This document shows, piece after piece, positions 1 to 9,060 of a stretch of 64,000 nt of DNA. A program made the translations under genes and the position numbers. Each line of letters starts with the position of its first letter. Position 1 is the first letter of the stretch. The notes beneath the pieces were generated by a model that was not told the DNA's origin, searched no databases, and saw only the letters and a list, made by a program, of their open reading frames with translations. The stretch covers positions 97,576 to 161,575 of the forward strand of contig JANXWC010000191.1 of the NCBI GenBank assembly GCA_025351355.1, given 5' to 3'. The stretch is from Hyphomicrobiaceae bacterium. Lineage in GTDB: Bacteria; Pseudomonadota; Alphaproteobacteria; Rhizobiales; Hyphomicrobiaceae.

Positions 1-507
1 GCCACGGCCAGTCGCATGGAGGCGATGGGGCTGGTAACCATCGCCGACCTGCAGAAACTTGGCAGCCAAGATATAATTGCGCGATTCGGCAGTTTTGGTC
101 GGCGTCTGGCGCTTTACGCCCACGGCCATGATGATCGCCGGGTGACGCCGGCGCGGCCAACTAAATCCATCTCTGCGGAAGATACTTTTGCGCGCGATAT
201 CAGCGCCGAAGCCCTGTTGATGGCCGCCGCAGAACCACTGGCCGAACGAGTTGCGACTGTCTTGGCGCGCAAACAGCTGGCTGGTCAAACCGTGGTGCTC
301 AAGCTGAAAACGAGCAACTTCAAAACGCTGACGCGACATATGCGATTGGCCGCGCCAACACAGAAGGCCCAGTTCATAAAGAACGCCGCCACCGCCCTCA
401 TTGCGAGGGAGGCTGACGGACGTACCTTTCGGCTTATCGGCATCGGCATGGCGGATTTGTGCGATGCAAAACAGGCAGATCCGCCAGACCTGTTCGGGGT
501 ATGTTAG
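1..507 (+). CDS. dinB: DNA polymerase IV, C-terminal part (truncated by the window edge)
   Basis: The reading frame is open from base 1 and encodes the last 168 residues of a Y-family translesion polymerase, whose full length is usually 350-420 residues. It begins in the thumb/helix-hairpin-helix region (MEAMGLVTIADLQKLG, GSFGRRLALYAHG), then enters the little-finger domain, where KTSNFKTLTRHMRLAAPTQ is the typical DinB strand that contacts DNA. The catalytic palm lies outside the window, so active-site integrity cannot be judged. It acts in error-prone bypass of damaged template, normally through the sliding clamp. It converges with the DUF4399 gene, leaving only 7 bases between the stops. 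Identification is from family resemblance of the C-terminal half. Confidence 0.85.
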   Translation, partial: ATASRMEAMGLVTIADLQKLGSQDIIARFGSFGRRLALYAHGHDDRRVTPARPTKSISAEDTFARDISAEALLMAAAEPLAERVATVLARKQLAGQTVVLKLKTSNFKTLTRHMRLAAPTQKAQFIKNAATALIAREADGRTFRLIGIGMADLCDAKQADPPDLFGVC

Positions 508-514
508 CGCCGCG

Positions 515-940
515 TTATTTCACGGTGATCGTGATCACGTCACTGACGATCGCCGGATTGTGTGGAATGTGGTTGTGATCACCGAGAACCAATTGCAGCG
601 TGTGCTTACCCGCTGGCAACGTGAGCGTTGTTTCGGTTTGGCCCGCACCAAAATGACGGTGAGTGTCGTCAACCGCCATGGCCGCCATCGGGTCTGTCAG
701 CTTTGCATCGACGAAGATGTGATGGTGCCCGGTATCTTTCTTTTCGACGCCGGCCGGAGCTATCCCCATGCCGACCAAGCCCATCTTGACAGTCACCGGC
801 CCCGCGATTTCCGCGCCGTCCTTGGGTTCGATAAAGTAGACTTTGGCGCCCGCAGGAGATGGCGAACGAAAATCCTGCGCGACCGCCGGAAGTAAGCCGC
901 CAGCTGAGAGCGACAAGGCAAGTGCAATGCTTTTCCACAT
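515..940 (-). CDS. Exported DUF4399 domain protein
   Basis: A 141-residue protein with a clear signal peptide (residues 1-21, cut after PAVA). The mature part is one DUF4399 domain: GHHHIFVDAKL, then HRHFGAGQTETTL, then HTLQLVLGDHNHIPH. The many histidines and the compact beta-rich layout fit a small periplasmic protein that could bind metal, but the family has no established function. The start is supported by an AGGAG upstream of ATG. It is divergent from the Ada-like gene, with about 190 bases between the two start codons that probably hold both promoters; an 11-bp palindrome (ACCAC A GTGGT, 1013-1023) sits in that gap. Confidence 0.8.
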   Translation of the reverse strand: MWKSIALALSLSAGGLLPAVAQDFRSPSPAGAKVYFIEPKDGAEIAGPVTVKMGLVGMGIAPAGVEKKDTGHHHIFVDAKLTDPMAAMAVDDTHRHFGAGQTETTLTLPAGKHTLQLVLGDHNHIPHNPAIVSDVITITVK

Positions 941-1130
941 AGTTCGTTATTCTCCTGAGGTCCCGCGAAGATATCGGTCAAATTGGCCGTCGGCGTCCGA
1001 CAAGCCACCCTTACCACAGTGGTTGTCGCGCCAGGCAACAACGGACACTGAGAAAGCAGCTTTCGGGTCGCTTACGACAGTCGTTGCATTTAGTTTGCTG
1101 CCAACGATACACAAACAAGCTGAGGCTTAC

Positions 1131-2087
1131 ATGTTTGAGCACCCGCACCAAACGCCCAATGCCACCGATTTGGATCACGCCGTCGACATCGGAAACGACT
1201 ACGAACTCGTACGGCGGGCGATAGTATTTTTGACGGAACATTGGGACGAGCATCCGTCATTGGACGCGCTTTCCGACACGCTTGGGCTAAGTTCGGCTCA
1301 TTGCCAAAAGGTGTTCAAACGCTGGTGTGGGCTTTCGCCGAAGGAATTTGTGCAGGCTATCGCGTTGGATCATGCGCGCGCGCTGCTAGATAACGCCGCA
1401 AGCGTACTGGATACGGCACACGAAGTTGGCCTCAGTGGCGGCGGACGGCTGCATGACCTTTTTGTGACCTACGACGCTATGTCACCTGGAGAGTACAAGC
1501 GACGCGGTGAAGGGCTTGAAATCAGCTACGGATTTCATGCGACCCCGTTCGGGGATGCCCTGCTCATGGCAACGGTGCGAGGCCTGTGCGGACTGGCGTT
1601 CGTCAACGAGGACGCCAGCCAATCACGCGCCGATGCCTTTGACGATATGCGGAGGCGCTGGCCAAAAGCCAAATACGCGGAGGCACCAGGGACACTGACG
1701 AACGTTGCCGAGCAAATCTTCGGGCGGGTCCGTCCGAGAGGCAAACGCGCCATTACAGGCGAATGCGCACAAACTCCGATGCGGCTCGTACTGATAGGTT
1801 CCGATTTTGAAATCCGGGTGTGGCGATCGCTGCTGTCGATCCCGATGGGGACAGCCGTTAGCTATCAGCATATTGCCCGACAATTGGGCCAGCCAACCGC
1901 TTCTCGCGCAGTAGGTTCGGCGGTCGGCCGCAATCCATTATCGTTTGTCGTTCCTTGCCATCGCGTCTTCCGCGCGGACGGCTCACTTGGCGGGTATCAT
2001 TGGGGACTGACGCGGAAAAAGGCACTAATCGGCTGGGAAACAGGACAAATAAGACTTGCTGGAGCAGCGAAATCCAATCTCAGCTAA
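1131..2087 (+). CDS. Ada-like protein: AraC-type HTH plus O6-alkylguanine-DNA methyltransferase
   Basis: The 318-residue product has an AraC-type helix-turn-helix region (about 25-120) followed by an Ogt/Ada C-terminal domain (about 145-305). The PCHRV motif with acceptor cysteine 276 is present, as is the following GSLGGYHWG. Such enzymes transfer a methyl or alkyl group from O6-guanine irreversibly onto the cysteine. The N-terminal zinc-cysteine domain of E. coli Ada, which senses methylphosphotriesters, is absent, so any regulatory role must be triggered differently. I start at 1131, with GAGG just upstream, and not further upstream where the frame stays open but reads through the DUF4399 gene and its promoter. 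Confidence 0.85.
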   Translation: MFEHPHQTPNATDLDHAVDIGNDYELVRRAIVFLTEHWDEHPSLDALSDTLGLSSAHCQKVFKRWCGLSPKEFVQAIALDHARALLDNAASVLDTAHEVGLSGGGRLHDLFVTYDAMSPGEYKRRGEGLEISYGFHATPFGDALLMATVRGLCGLAFVNEDASQSRADAFDDMRRRWPKAKYAEAPGTLTNVAEQIFGRVRPRGKRAITGECAQTPMRLVLIGSDFEIRVWRSLLSIPMGTAVSYQHIARQLGQPTASRAVGSAVGRNPLSFVVPCHRVFRADGSLGGYHWGLTRKKALIGWETGQIRLAGAAKSNLS

Positions 2088-2132
2088 GTTAGAGGGAACG
2101 CCAAATTAATCGCGACAATTGCCTGCAACTTG

Positions 2133-2603
2133 TCAATTGGCTGCCTCTGACTGGCGCTCTGCCTTATTTAAAGCCGTGACTATGGCTGCCAAATCATCCA
2201 AAAACTGCTCACGCTGACGGGTCGGCAAGCTTTCAAGAATGCGATCATCAACACGTCGGGAAACGGGATCGGCTTGGCGCAATTGTCGCTTACCCTCTTC
2301 GGTCAGTTTGACGGCATAAGCGCGCGCATCTTCCTTGGTACGCCGACGCTGCAACAAACCTTTCTTGAGCATTCGGCGCACGATGTCCGCCAACGTCGAA
2401 CGATCGACCCCGGTCCGCTCGACCAGGCCCGTCTGACTGATCCCCTCATTCTGAGAGACGGTCAGCAGCACGGCATACTGGCGCGGCGTCAAGTCATCGC
2501 CGCCAATCTCACCGTGAAAGACGTCTCCTGCACATTGGCTGGCCCGATGCAGCATATGAAGGGGCGAACGCGTAAGCCGGTCGGCTTTGTCATCTCGTGC
2601 CAT
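2133..2603 (-). CDS. MarR-family transcriptional regulator
   Basis: A 156-residue winged-helix protein. The recognisable core is LTPRQYAVLLTVSQNEGISQ, then a helix-turn-helix (TGLVERTGVDRSTLADIVRRM), then the basic wing (RRRTKEDARAYAVKLTEEG). MarR proteins are dimers that usually repress nearby genes and are released by small phenolic or oxidant ligands. No obvious target is divergent from it: the next gene upstream is an ispZ paralogue on the same strand, about 270 bases away. It converges with the Ada-like gene. The ligand and regulon cannot be inferred from the sequence. Confidence 0.85.
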   Translation of the reverse strand: MARDDKADRLTRSPLHMLHRASQCAGDVFHGEIGGDDLTPRQYAVLLTVSQNEGISQTGLVERTGVDRSTLADIVRRMLKKGLLQRRRTKEDARAYAVKLTEEGKRQLRQADPVSRRVDDRILESLPTRQREQFLDDLAAIVTALNKAERQSEAAN

Positions 2604-2875
2604 CGAAGATCTCTATTTAAAAGGGGTTGCCCTTTGCTGCCTAAGGTCGGTCAGCAAATTTCACAGGAGACAGAGCAACGCGCAACGACGCCGATAGATT
2701 ACATACCCTGCCGAAGAAACTATCTTCACGGATCGTAGCATACAAAAGAATGCTCCGACATCCAACCAAAATTCGCCGCTACTGTAAAAAATGTTTTTTT
2801 GCCCGTTTGGCAACAGTGCGACTGTCAGTTCTCTGCATCTGGCCGAGGACGCGGGGTTAGACCCACCTTCCGGCG

Positions 2876-3493
2876 TCAGCTGGCGGTGGTGGATGCCGCG
2901 TGACGCCGCAGCAACGGGGCTTGCAGCGCGAGATAGACCAACGTCAGGCCGAGGATTCCGAACACCTTGAAGTTGACCCAGATGTATTCCGTCTCAGGCG
3001 TATTGAACCGACGCCAAACGATTTCATTAACTACAGCCAGGCAGGCAAAAAAGAACATCCATCGCAACGTGAGGAGACGCCACCCACGCTCGGTGAGCTG
3101 AAACGCCTCGCCGAGCATACTCCTGAGAAACAGCTTACCTTGCAGGAGCCCGAAGCCGAGCGTACCGGCGAACAACAGATTGACGACCGTCGGTTTCATT
3201 TTGATGAAGCGCGGATCATCGAAAAAGTAAGTGAGGCCGCCGAAAACCGTCACCAACACCGCAGTGACGATAAGCATCGTATCAATCTTGCCGAGCAGAA
3301 GTTTGGAGGCCACCACCGCCGCCAACGTAGCGACGATCAACACAGCCGTCGCTTGCACGATGCCGAGAAAGCGAAACGCAGTGAAAAACACCAGCAACGG
3401 CACCAAGTCGATTAGCAGCTTCAGTCCGGGTTGTTCTTTGCGGGGTGGCCTTGCATCTGTTGCAGGGCGGTTGTCATCGTTCGGCCGATCCAT
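2876..3493 (-). CDS. ispZ: IspZ/YciB-type septation-associated membrane protein, second copy
   Basis: A 205-residue inner-membrane protein with about five or six hydrophobic segments and the family opening LKLLIDLVPLLVFFTAF, then a central KMKPTVVNLLFAGTLGFGLL block and the NEIVWR region. YciB/IspZ proteins affect cell envelope and septum formation in enteric bacteria; the biochemical role is unsettled. The ATG follows the stop of the upstream ispZ paralogue directly (TAAATG), so the two are co-transcribed and probably translationally coupled. Its N-terminus has a charged 20-residue extension before the first membrane segment. Confidence 0.8.
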   Translation of the reverse strand: MDRPNDDNRPATDARPPRKEQPGLKLLIDLVPLLVFFTAFRFLGIVQATAVLIVATLAAVVASKLLLGKIDTMLIVTAVLVTVFGGLTYFFDDPRFIKMKPTVVNLLFAGTLGFGLLQGKLFLRSMLGEAFQLTERGWRLLTLRWMFFFACLAVVNEIVWRRFNTPETEYIWVNFKVFGILGLTLVYLALQAPLLRRHAASTTAS

Positions 3494-4195
3494 TTACCCA
3501 CGCACTCCTGTCTGGTCGCGTTTCTGCGCTGGCTCGGGCAGCCGATAGTCGCGCATCGCCCGAACTTGCCAAACAAAAAACACGCCAGTTAAGGGCATGA
3601 CCAGGAAAAGTTTGAAAATCATCCAGATATCCAATCCGGACAACAGCGGCTTGCGTAGCAACCACAGCCACGAAAGCGGACATGGGATGCTCGCACTGGC
3701 AAAGCCCAATCGGACCGCTTCATTGGCAATCGCCGTCACCAAGAAGAACAGCGCCGCATTACGCGTCAGCGCCGCCCATCCCTCGGTGGTATAATGAAAC
3801 GTCTTGCCGAAAACAAACTCGAAGAAGTATTTCCGTCGCATCATCCCGACGAATAGCAAAAGAGCTACGAGCGCGTTGAAGATCGTGACCTTGATCTGGA
3901 CCCAATTGGCATCGCCCGTATACAACGCCAGACCGCCGAATACGATTGACACGCCGCCCGCGATAAACGGCATCATCGGTGGTCGCCGAAACACAATGAG
4001 CGACGCGACCAGAGCTACGACCGTTGCCACAATCAAGGCGATGACACCCGCCTCGACGCCCCACACAAAATTTACGACGAACATCGTAAATATCGGGCCC
4101 ATCTCGCTAGCAATGTTGAGAGTTTGTTCAGCGGTAAACGGAAATCGCCCCCGCGACTGCGCTGCCTTGTTCGTCTTTCCGAATTCTGTTGCCAT
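3494..4195 (-). CDS. ispZ: IspZ/YciB-type septation-associated membrane protein, first copy
   Basis: A 233-residue multi-pass membrane protein of the same family as the gene directly downstream, but clearly diverged from it. It has EMGPIFTMFVVNF where the other copy has DLVPLLVFFTAF, and KVTIFNALVALLLFVG in the centre. Its place behind mtaB and ftsY is the usual position of ispZ in related alphaproteobacteria, so this is probably the ancestral copy. GGAAACG precedes the ATG as ribosome-binding site. The C-terminal third (about 150-233) is longer than in the sister copy and ends with a charged cytoplasmic tail. Confidence 0.8.
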   Translation of the reverse strand: MATEFGKTNKAAQSRGRFPFTAEQTLNIASEMGPIFTMFVVNFVWGVEAGVIALIVATVVALVASLIVFRRPPMMPFIAGGVSIVFGGLALYTGDANWVQIKVTIFNALVALLLFVGMMRRKYFFEFVFGKTFHYTTEGWAALTRNAALFFLVTAIANEAVRLGFASASIPCPLSWLWLLRKPLLSGLDIWMIFKLFLVMPLTGVFFVWQVRAMRDYRLPEPAQKRDQTGVRG

Positions 4196-4361
4196 CGTTT
4201 CCGCTTATCTTGCAGCAACACTGGTTATGCCGAGAGTCAGCCCCTCTGCCAATTTCGTCATTTTCCAGCGTTAAATCTGATCACACCAAAGTACTGCCTT
4301 TAGGCTAGCCGAAGCAAGTTGTCGATGCCGTTGGAACTATCTGAACCTGACCGAATTGCGG

Positions 4362-5474
4362 TCACGACTGCGCAATCGCTTGCGCAAATTCCCGTGCATC
4401 GAACGGCTGCAGATCCTCGACTCGCTCTCCCACTCCCAACGCTACGACAGGAACCTTAAACTTCGCCGAAATTGCGACAAGGATGCCGCCGCGCGCCGTT
4501 CCATCCAGCTTGGTCATGACAATGCCTGTCACGCCAGCAACTAGCTGGAATGCCTCTACCTGAGAAATCGCATTTTGGCCGGTCGTAGCGTCAAGAACCA
4601 ATAAAACCTGATGCGGGGCCGTAGGATCGGACTTTTTCAAAACGCGAACCACCTTCTCCAGTTCCTCCATGAGTCCTTTCTTGTTCTGCAGACGACCGGC
4701 CGTGTCGATCATCAAGACGTCGATTTTGTCGCGCTTGGCTTCGCTTAAGGCATCGAAGGCGAGGCCTGCGGCATCCGCGCCCACCTCGCGGGAAACGACG
4801 CGTACGCCGGTCCGCTCACCCCACACCGACAATTGCTCAATTGCCGCGGCACGGAACGTATCGCCGGCCGCCAGCAGAACCGAGCGGCCTTCGGTGCGGA
4901 AGCGTGCCGCGAGCTTTCCGATTGTCGTCGTCTTGCCCGTGCCATTAACACCGACGAACAAGATGACCTCCGGTTGGTTAAGCCCGCTGATGCGCAGTGG
5001 AACGGCGACCGGCGTCAGTACACGCTCGACTTCCTCGGCCAGAACCTGTCGTACTTCTTCCGGTGCGATGGTTTTGTCAAAACGCGTTTTCCGTAACGTC
5101 GCGAGAACGCGCTCAGTCGTCTCCAGACCGAGATCGGCTTGGATAAGCACATCTTCCAAGTCTTCCAGCGTCTCGTTATCCAGCTTGCGCTTGGTGAAAA
5201 CCCCCGTGATCCCATCACTGAGTTTTGTGCTTGTTTTTGCAAGACCGGCCTTGAGCCGCTGCAGCCAACCTTGCTTAGCCGGGAGCTCCTCAGTCGATGC
5301 AGCCGCGGGGATCCCCGCCGGCACATCCCTCCCTTCGCCACCCTCAAAGGCTGGCACAACAGCATTCGACGGCGGCGTGTCCGCGACGGTTTCCGGCCCC
5401 GGCGCACGATCGTCCGGTTTTCCTCCAAACAACCGACCAAACAGCCCGCGCTTCTTTTCCGGCTCATCGCTCAC
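4362..5474 (-). CDS. ftsY: Signal recognition particle receptor FtsY
   Basis: A 370-residue SRP GTPase. It has an acidic/proline-rich N-terminal A region (1-65), the four-helix N domain (about 70-160) and the G domain. Visible motifs are G1 GVNGTGKTTT (about 175-184), DTFRAAA (205-211), DTAGR (257-261), TKLDGTARGG (321-330) and the closing GVGERVEDLQPFD. FtsY docks ribosome-SRP complexes at the membrane for co-translational insertion. The start is GTG, overlapping the stop of mtaB as GTGA, so translation is probably coupled. Length and motifs are complete. Confidence 0.97.
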   Translation of the reverse strand: MSDEPEKKRGLFGRLFGGKPDDRAPGPETVADTPPSNAVVPAFEGGEGRDVPAGIPAAASTEELPAKQGWLQRLKAGLAKTSTKLSDGITGVFTKRKLDNETLEDLEDVLIQADLGLETTERVLATLRKTRFDKTIAPEEVRQVLAEEVERVLTPVAVPLRISGLNQPEVILFVGVNGTGKTTTIGKLAARFRTEGRSVLLAAGDTFRAAAIEQLSVWGERTGVRVVSREVGADAAGLAFDALSEAKRDKIDVLMIDTAGRLQNKKGLMEELEKVVRVLKKSDPTAPHQVLLVLDATTGQNAISQVEAFQLVAGVTGIVMTKLDGTARGGILVAISAKFKVPVVALGVGERVEDLQPFDAREFAQAIAQS

Positions 5475-6742
5475 GACATCACCTCGCCGCGAAGGTGCGT
5501 GGCGTCTGCGCCGACAATAGCAACACGCTGCACGGTACCGGGCACCGGAGCATCGAGACGCACTTCGGCAAAGTGCGGCGTGCGGCCGATCCCGTCCCGT
5601 TCGACCAAGACCTCCGCCTCAACACCGACCCGGCTACTCAGATACTTCGCCAGCGCCAGCCGTCCGGTTGCGCGCAGGCGCTCTGCCCGTGTCTTGATTT
5701 CAGCACCCGCGACCTGCGGCATGCGCGCAGCAGGCGTTCCGGCACGCGGCGAAAATGGAAATACATGAAGGAACGTCAGTTCGCATTCATCGACGATCCC
5801 TAACGAATTTTGAAACATCGCCGCCGTTTCGGTCGGGAAGCCGGCAATCAGGTCGGCGCCGAACACGACATCCGGCCGCCGACTTCGCGCCTCGCGTACA
5901 AAGCGGATTGCATCGGCGCGCCGATGCCGACGCTTCATTCGCTTGAGGATCATATCGTCTCCGGCCTGCAGCGACAGATGCAGATGCGGCATTAAGCGTT
6001 CGTCGTCGCCCAAAGCCGCCAGCAGATCATCGTCGACTTCGGTTTGATCGATGGACGATAGCCTGAGGCGCCGCAATTCAGGTAGGTGCTTGAGTATTTG
6101 CCGGACCAACTTGCCCAAAGTCATTTGCCCGGGAAGATCGGCGCCGTACGAAGTGATGTCCACGCCGGTCAATACCACCTCCAACGCGCCGGCTTCGACG
6201 ACCCGCCGTATTGCCGCGACGACTTCGCCCGCCGGAACCGACCGTGATGGCCCGCGGCCGAAGGGGATGACGCAGAATGTACAGCGATGATCGCAGCCGT
6301 TTTGCACTTGCACATAGGCGCGCGTCCGCTGACCAAAACCTTCGACGAGATGTCCAGCCGTCTCCTTAATACTCATGATATCATCGACAAGCACTCGTTC
6401 GCTCGCCTGCACGGCCAAGTCGGCAAAAGTGCTACGGCGCATTTTTTCCGCGTTACCGACCACGTGATCGACTTCCGACATCGCCGCGAACGTTTGTGGT
6501 TCTATCTGGGCGGCGCAGCCGGTAACGATAAGTTTTGCATGGGGATGTTCCCGACGGAGCCGCCGGATTGCCTGTCGCGCGCGCCGCACGGCTTGGCCCG
6601 TAACCGCACACGTATTGACGATCACACAATCTTCGAGCCCGGCCGCCGCCGCATGCGCAGCAATCACATCGCTTTCGTGGGCATTGAGGCGGCAACCCAG
6701 CGTCAGTACCAGCGGTGGTGTGTGAGCGGCGGATGAAGTCAC
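5471..6742 (-). CDS. mtaB: tRNA (N6-threonylcarbamoyladenosine37) methylthiotransferase MtaB
   Basis: A 423-residue radical-SAM methylthiotransferase that converts t6A37 to ms2t6A37 in tRNAs reading ANN codons. The N-terminal UPF0004 domain carries cluster cysteines in TLGCRLNAHE and VNTCAVTG. The radical-SAM cluster motif is CDHRCTFC (CxxxCxxC), followed by RGPSRSVP, GVDITSYG and LSSIDQTEV. A TRAM-like region closes the protein. The start codon is GTG with only a weak upstream purine stretch, so the exact start is less certain. It is the first gene of a probable mtaB-ftsY operon; dapF, often found before it, is not here. Confidence 0.93.
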   Translation of the reverse strand: MTSSAAHTPPLVLTLGCRLNAHESDVIAAHAAAAGLEDCVIVNTCAVTGQAVRRARQAIRRLRREHPHAKLIVTGCAAQIEPQTFAAMSEVDHVVGNAEKMRRSTFADLAVQASERVLVDDIMSIKETAGHLVEGFGQRTRAYVQVQNGCDHRCTFCVIPFGRGPSRSVPAGEVVAAIRRVVEAGALEVVLTGVDITSYGADLPGQMTLGKLVRQILKHLPELRRLRLSSIDQTEVDDDLLAALGDDERLMPHLHLSLQAGDDMILKRMKRRHRRADAIRFVREARSRRPDVVFGADLIAGFPTETAAMFQNSLGIVDECELTFLHVFPFSPRAGTPAARMPQVAGAEIKTRAERLRATGRLALAKYLSSRVGVEAEVLVERDGIGRTPHFAEVRLDAPVPGTVQRVAIVGADATHLRGEVMS

Positions 6743-6827
6743 AAGCTATCAATCCCGCATATTGCCGTTCGATACAGCGTCCAAACATCTCGTAGCGGCT
6801 AGCCAACACTCTGGCTAGGGCAACGCG

Positions 6828-6857
6828 AAAACGCCCGGCTCCTATTGTAGCCGGGCG
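6828..6857 (-). terminator. Rho-independent terminator of the carD gene
   Basis: A perfect 9-bp stem (CGCCCGGCT / AGCCGGGCG) with an 8-base loop, followed on the minus strand by TTTT. It lies about 30 bases past the carD stop and before the mtaB start region. Confidence 0.8.
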
Positions 6858-6886
6858 CCCATTTACTCGGTGTCACAGCGGCTGCT

Positions 6887-8209
6887 TCAGGCCGCCTTTA
6901 CATCGCCGTTGCCGCCAGATTCGGCGCTTTCGGCACGACGGCTCTTGGCACTTTTAGAAAGAACCTCAGTAACACGCTGCACGGCGCCGCGCTCATCGAT
7001 CTTCTCCACCGCTGCAATCTCCCGCGCCATGCGATCCAATGCGGCTTCGTAAAGCTGCCGTTCGGAGTAGGACTGCTCCGGCTGGGTTTCTGCACGGAAA
7101 AGATCGCGCACTACTTCTGCTATGGACACCAGATCGCCCGAGTTGATCTTCTGCTCGAACTCCTGCGCGCGGCGGCTCCACATCGTACGTTTGATGCGCG
7201 CCTTGCCTTTCAGAGTATCCATCGCACGCTTGACCACGCCTTCTTCGGCCAATTTACGCATGCCAACGCTCGCTGACTTGCCGGTCGGCACGCGCAGCGT
7301 CATTTTGTCCTTCTCGAAGGTGATCACAAACAATTCAAGCGCCATGCCCGCAATTTCCTGCTCTTCGATTGCAACGATGCGCCCGACGCCATGGGCGGGA
7401 TAGACAATCCACTCGTTGGTCTTGAAGCCATGCCGAACATTGATCGGCTTCTTGGCACTGATTGATTGCTGTGCCTGCTGAGCTTTCTGTGCCAGATCCT
7501 TAGGAGTTGCCACACCGGTCGTTGCAGCTGGCGTCGGCGCCGCAGGCACCGAAATTCGCTGTGTCGCTGCATTGGCGACCGCGGCCGGCATGGCACGCGT
7601 CGGCGCCGGTTTCTGCGCTGCTTGGCGTTGTGCGTGGAATTTAGCCGCATCCAGCGCAGGTGCTGCCGCCGACTTATGCTCTGCAACCTTGTGCTCCGCA
7701 ACCTTGCCCGTGGCCCTTGCCGCGCTATCTGCCATAGCGGACTTTGCGACGGCAGGCTTGTTGCCGGCCGCGGCAAGCGGGCCATCATGAGGCTTATCCG
7801 TAACAGCAGACTTGCCCCCACCGCCTGTTTTGGCTGCAGTTGCGCCGGCCAACGGTTTCACCGGGACGGATTTTGCAGCGGTCGCGAGTTTGGAAGACGA
7901 GGAACTGGCCATAGGATTCCGTTGCTGACTGATTTTAGTATTGGTGACATGCTTTTGCGCCGGAATGACGGCAGCGGTTTTTGTCGGAGCGTGCTCCATC
8001 GACGACCCCTTGCGGGCAGCAACTACCGACAGCTGTGCTGCGCCGGCCACTTTTCGGCTCCCGATCTTGGCATGAGAAGTCTTTGAGCCGCTTGATGCGT
8101 CGACTTTGTTGCTGGTTGCCAACTTATCCGTAGTGGTCGATTTTACTTTGCCGCCAACCTTTGACTTTACTGCGTCGGACTTGACAGTGCTTTTTTTCTT
8201 TACCGGCAT
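6887..8209 (-). CDS. carD: CarD-family RNA polymerase-binding regulator with long basic N-terminal tail
   Basis: The 440-residue protein has a CarD domain in its last ~180 residues: FKTNEWIVYPAHGVGRI starts the Tudor-like RNA-polymerase-interaction domain, and MWSRRAQEFEQKINSGDL with YSERQLYEAALDRMAREI forms the helical DNA-binding part. CarD stabilises open promoter complexes and tunes rRNA and stress transcription. The first ~260 residues are low-complexity, rich in Lys, Ala, Thr, Ser and Pro, like a histone H1 tail, with a small direct repeat (KVAEHKVAEHK). Start chosen at 8209 because GGAGGAG lies 9 bases upstream; the frame stays open further upstream without such a site. Adjacent to fdxA, as in many Rhizobiales. 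Confidence 0.9.
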   Translation of the reverse strand: MPVKKKSTVKSDAVKSKVGGKVKSTTTDKLATSNKVDASSGSKTSHAKIGSRKVAGAAQLSVVAARKGSSMEHAPTKTAAVIPAQKHVTNTKISQQRNPMASSSSSKLATAAKSVPVKPLAGATAAKTGGGGKSAVTDKPHDGPLAAAGNKPAVAKSAMADSAARATGKVAEHKVAEHKSAAAPALDAAKFHAQRQAAQKPAPTRAMPAAVANAATQRISVPAAPTPAATTGVATPKDLAQKAQQAQQSISAKKPINVRHGFKTNEWIVYPAHGVGRIVAIEEQEIAGMALELFVITFEKDKMTLRVPTGKSASVGMRKLAEEGVVKRAMDTLKGKARIKRTMWSRRAQEFEQKINSGDLVSIAEVVRDLFRAETQPEQSYSERQLYEAALDRMAREIAAVEKIDERGAVQRVTEVLSKSAKSRRAESAESGGNGDVKAA

Positions 8210-8721
8210 ATCGACTACTCCTCCTACCACCATCCGCCTCGGCGCCAATGGCCGACACGAACTCCACAACAAGTTGCATTGACACGCAGGCCCGAGAGCG
8301 ACATAAGCAAAAAGGCGCGCAAAATGGCGTCGGCCAATTTCCAAGCCGCCGTTTCTTCAATCCCAATTGCCCGCTGATGGGTAAAGACACTGGAGATGCA
8401 AGTTTGACCCGACGGAGGGAACAAACGCATACGCAAACGATTTAAGCCGCAACTGCACCCTAAGCATGATCGTGCTCGTCATGAAAGAGTCCAAGTTCCA
8501 GCTTTGTTCACGCCAATGCCACATTCTGGTGACAATAACATATTGTTCACAGCTTTTGAAGTGCCGCGACAGCGCAAAGCTGCCAGAAGGCAACAAAATG
8601 TTTTCCCACAATCAAAGGTAGCAGTTCTAAAGCTCGCAAATTTTCTTAACTGCTGTTCTTTGATGTCAGGCAGCCGAGGCAGCGGCCCAGTGCAGCAATG
8701 TCGCGGCCAACTGCGCCCGAA
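8210..8721. other. Intergenic region between fdxA and carD
   Basis: About 510 bases lie between the carD start and the fdxA stop. The part near 8211-8230 holds the strong carD ribosome-binding site. The remainder (8410-8650) is more AT-rich than its surroundings and probably contains the carD promoter. No conserved small gene, RNA or strong terminator was recognised. Confidence 0.5.
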
Positions 8722-9060
8722 TTAGTTGCCGTCACCGGGCTTGTCAGAGAAATATTTCTCAAACTTACCCTTTTCGTCGCGAAATTTGTCGGCGTCTGCC
8801 GGAGCATCCTTTTTGGATGCAATGTTTGGCCATTTCTCTGCATAAACTTTGTTCAGTTCAAGCCATTTCTCAAGGCCAGGCTCGGTATCGGGCTTGATTG
8901 CCTCAACGGGGCATTCGGGTTCGCAGACACCACAATCTATGCATTCGTCGGGGTGAATGACCAACATGTTCTCCCCTTCGTAGAAACAATCGACCGGGCA
9001 TACCTCGACGCAGTCAGTGAATTTGCATTTTATGCAGTTGTCGTTGACGATGAAAGTCAT
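8722..9060 (-). CDS. fdxA: 7Fe ferredoxin FdxA
   Basis: The 112-residue protein opens [17 protein letters not shown] and carries two cluster motifs, [17 protein letters not shown] and [15 protein letters not shown]. This is the usual arrangement for one [3Fe-4S] and one [4Fe-4S] cluster. The C-terminal ~50 residues, rich in charged residues and aromatic anchors ([13 protein letters not shown]), are typical of the alphaproteobacterial FdxA type. It is a cytoplasmic electron carrier; its partners here are not identifiable. I start at 9060, the conserved methionine, with AGGA upstream, although the frame remains open for 29 more codons. Confidence 0.95.
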   Translation of the reverse strand: MTFIVNDNCIKCKFTDCVEVCPVDCFYEGENMLVIHPDECIDCGVCEPECPVEAIKPDTEPGLEKWLELNKVYAEKWPNIASKKDAPADADKFRDEKGKFEKYFSDKPGDGN

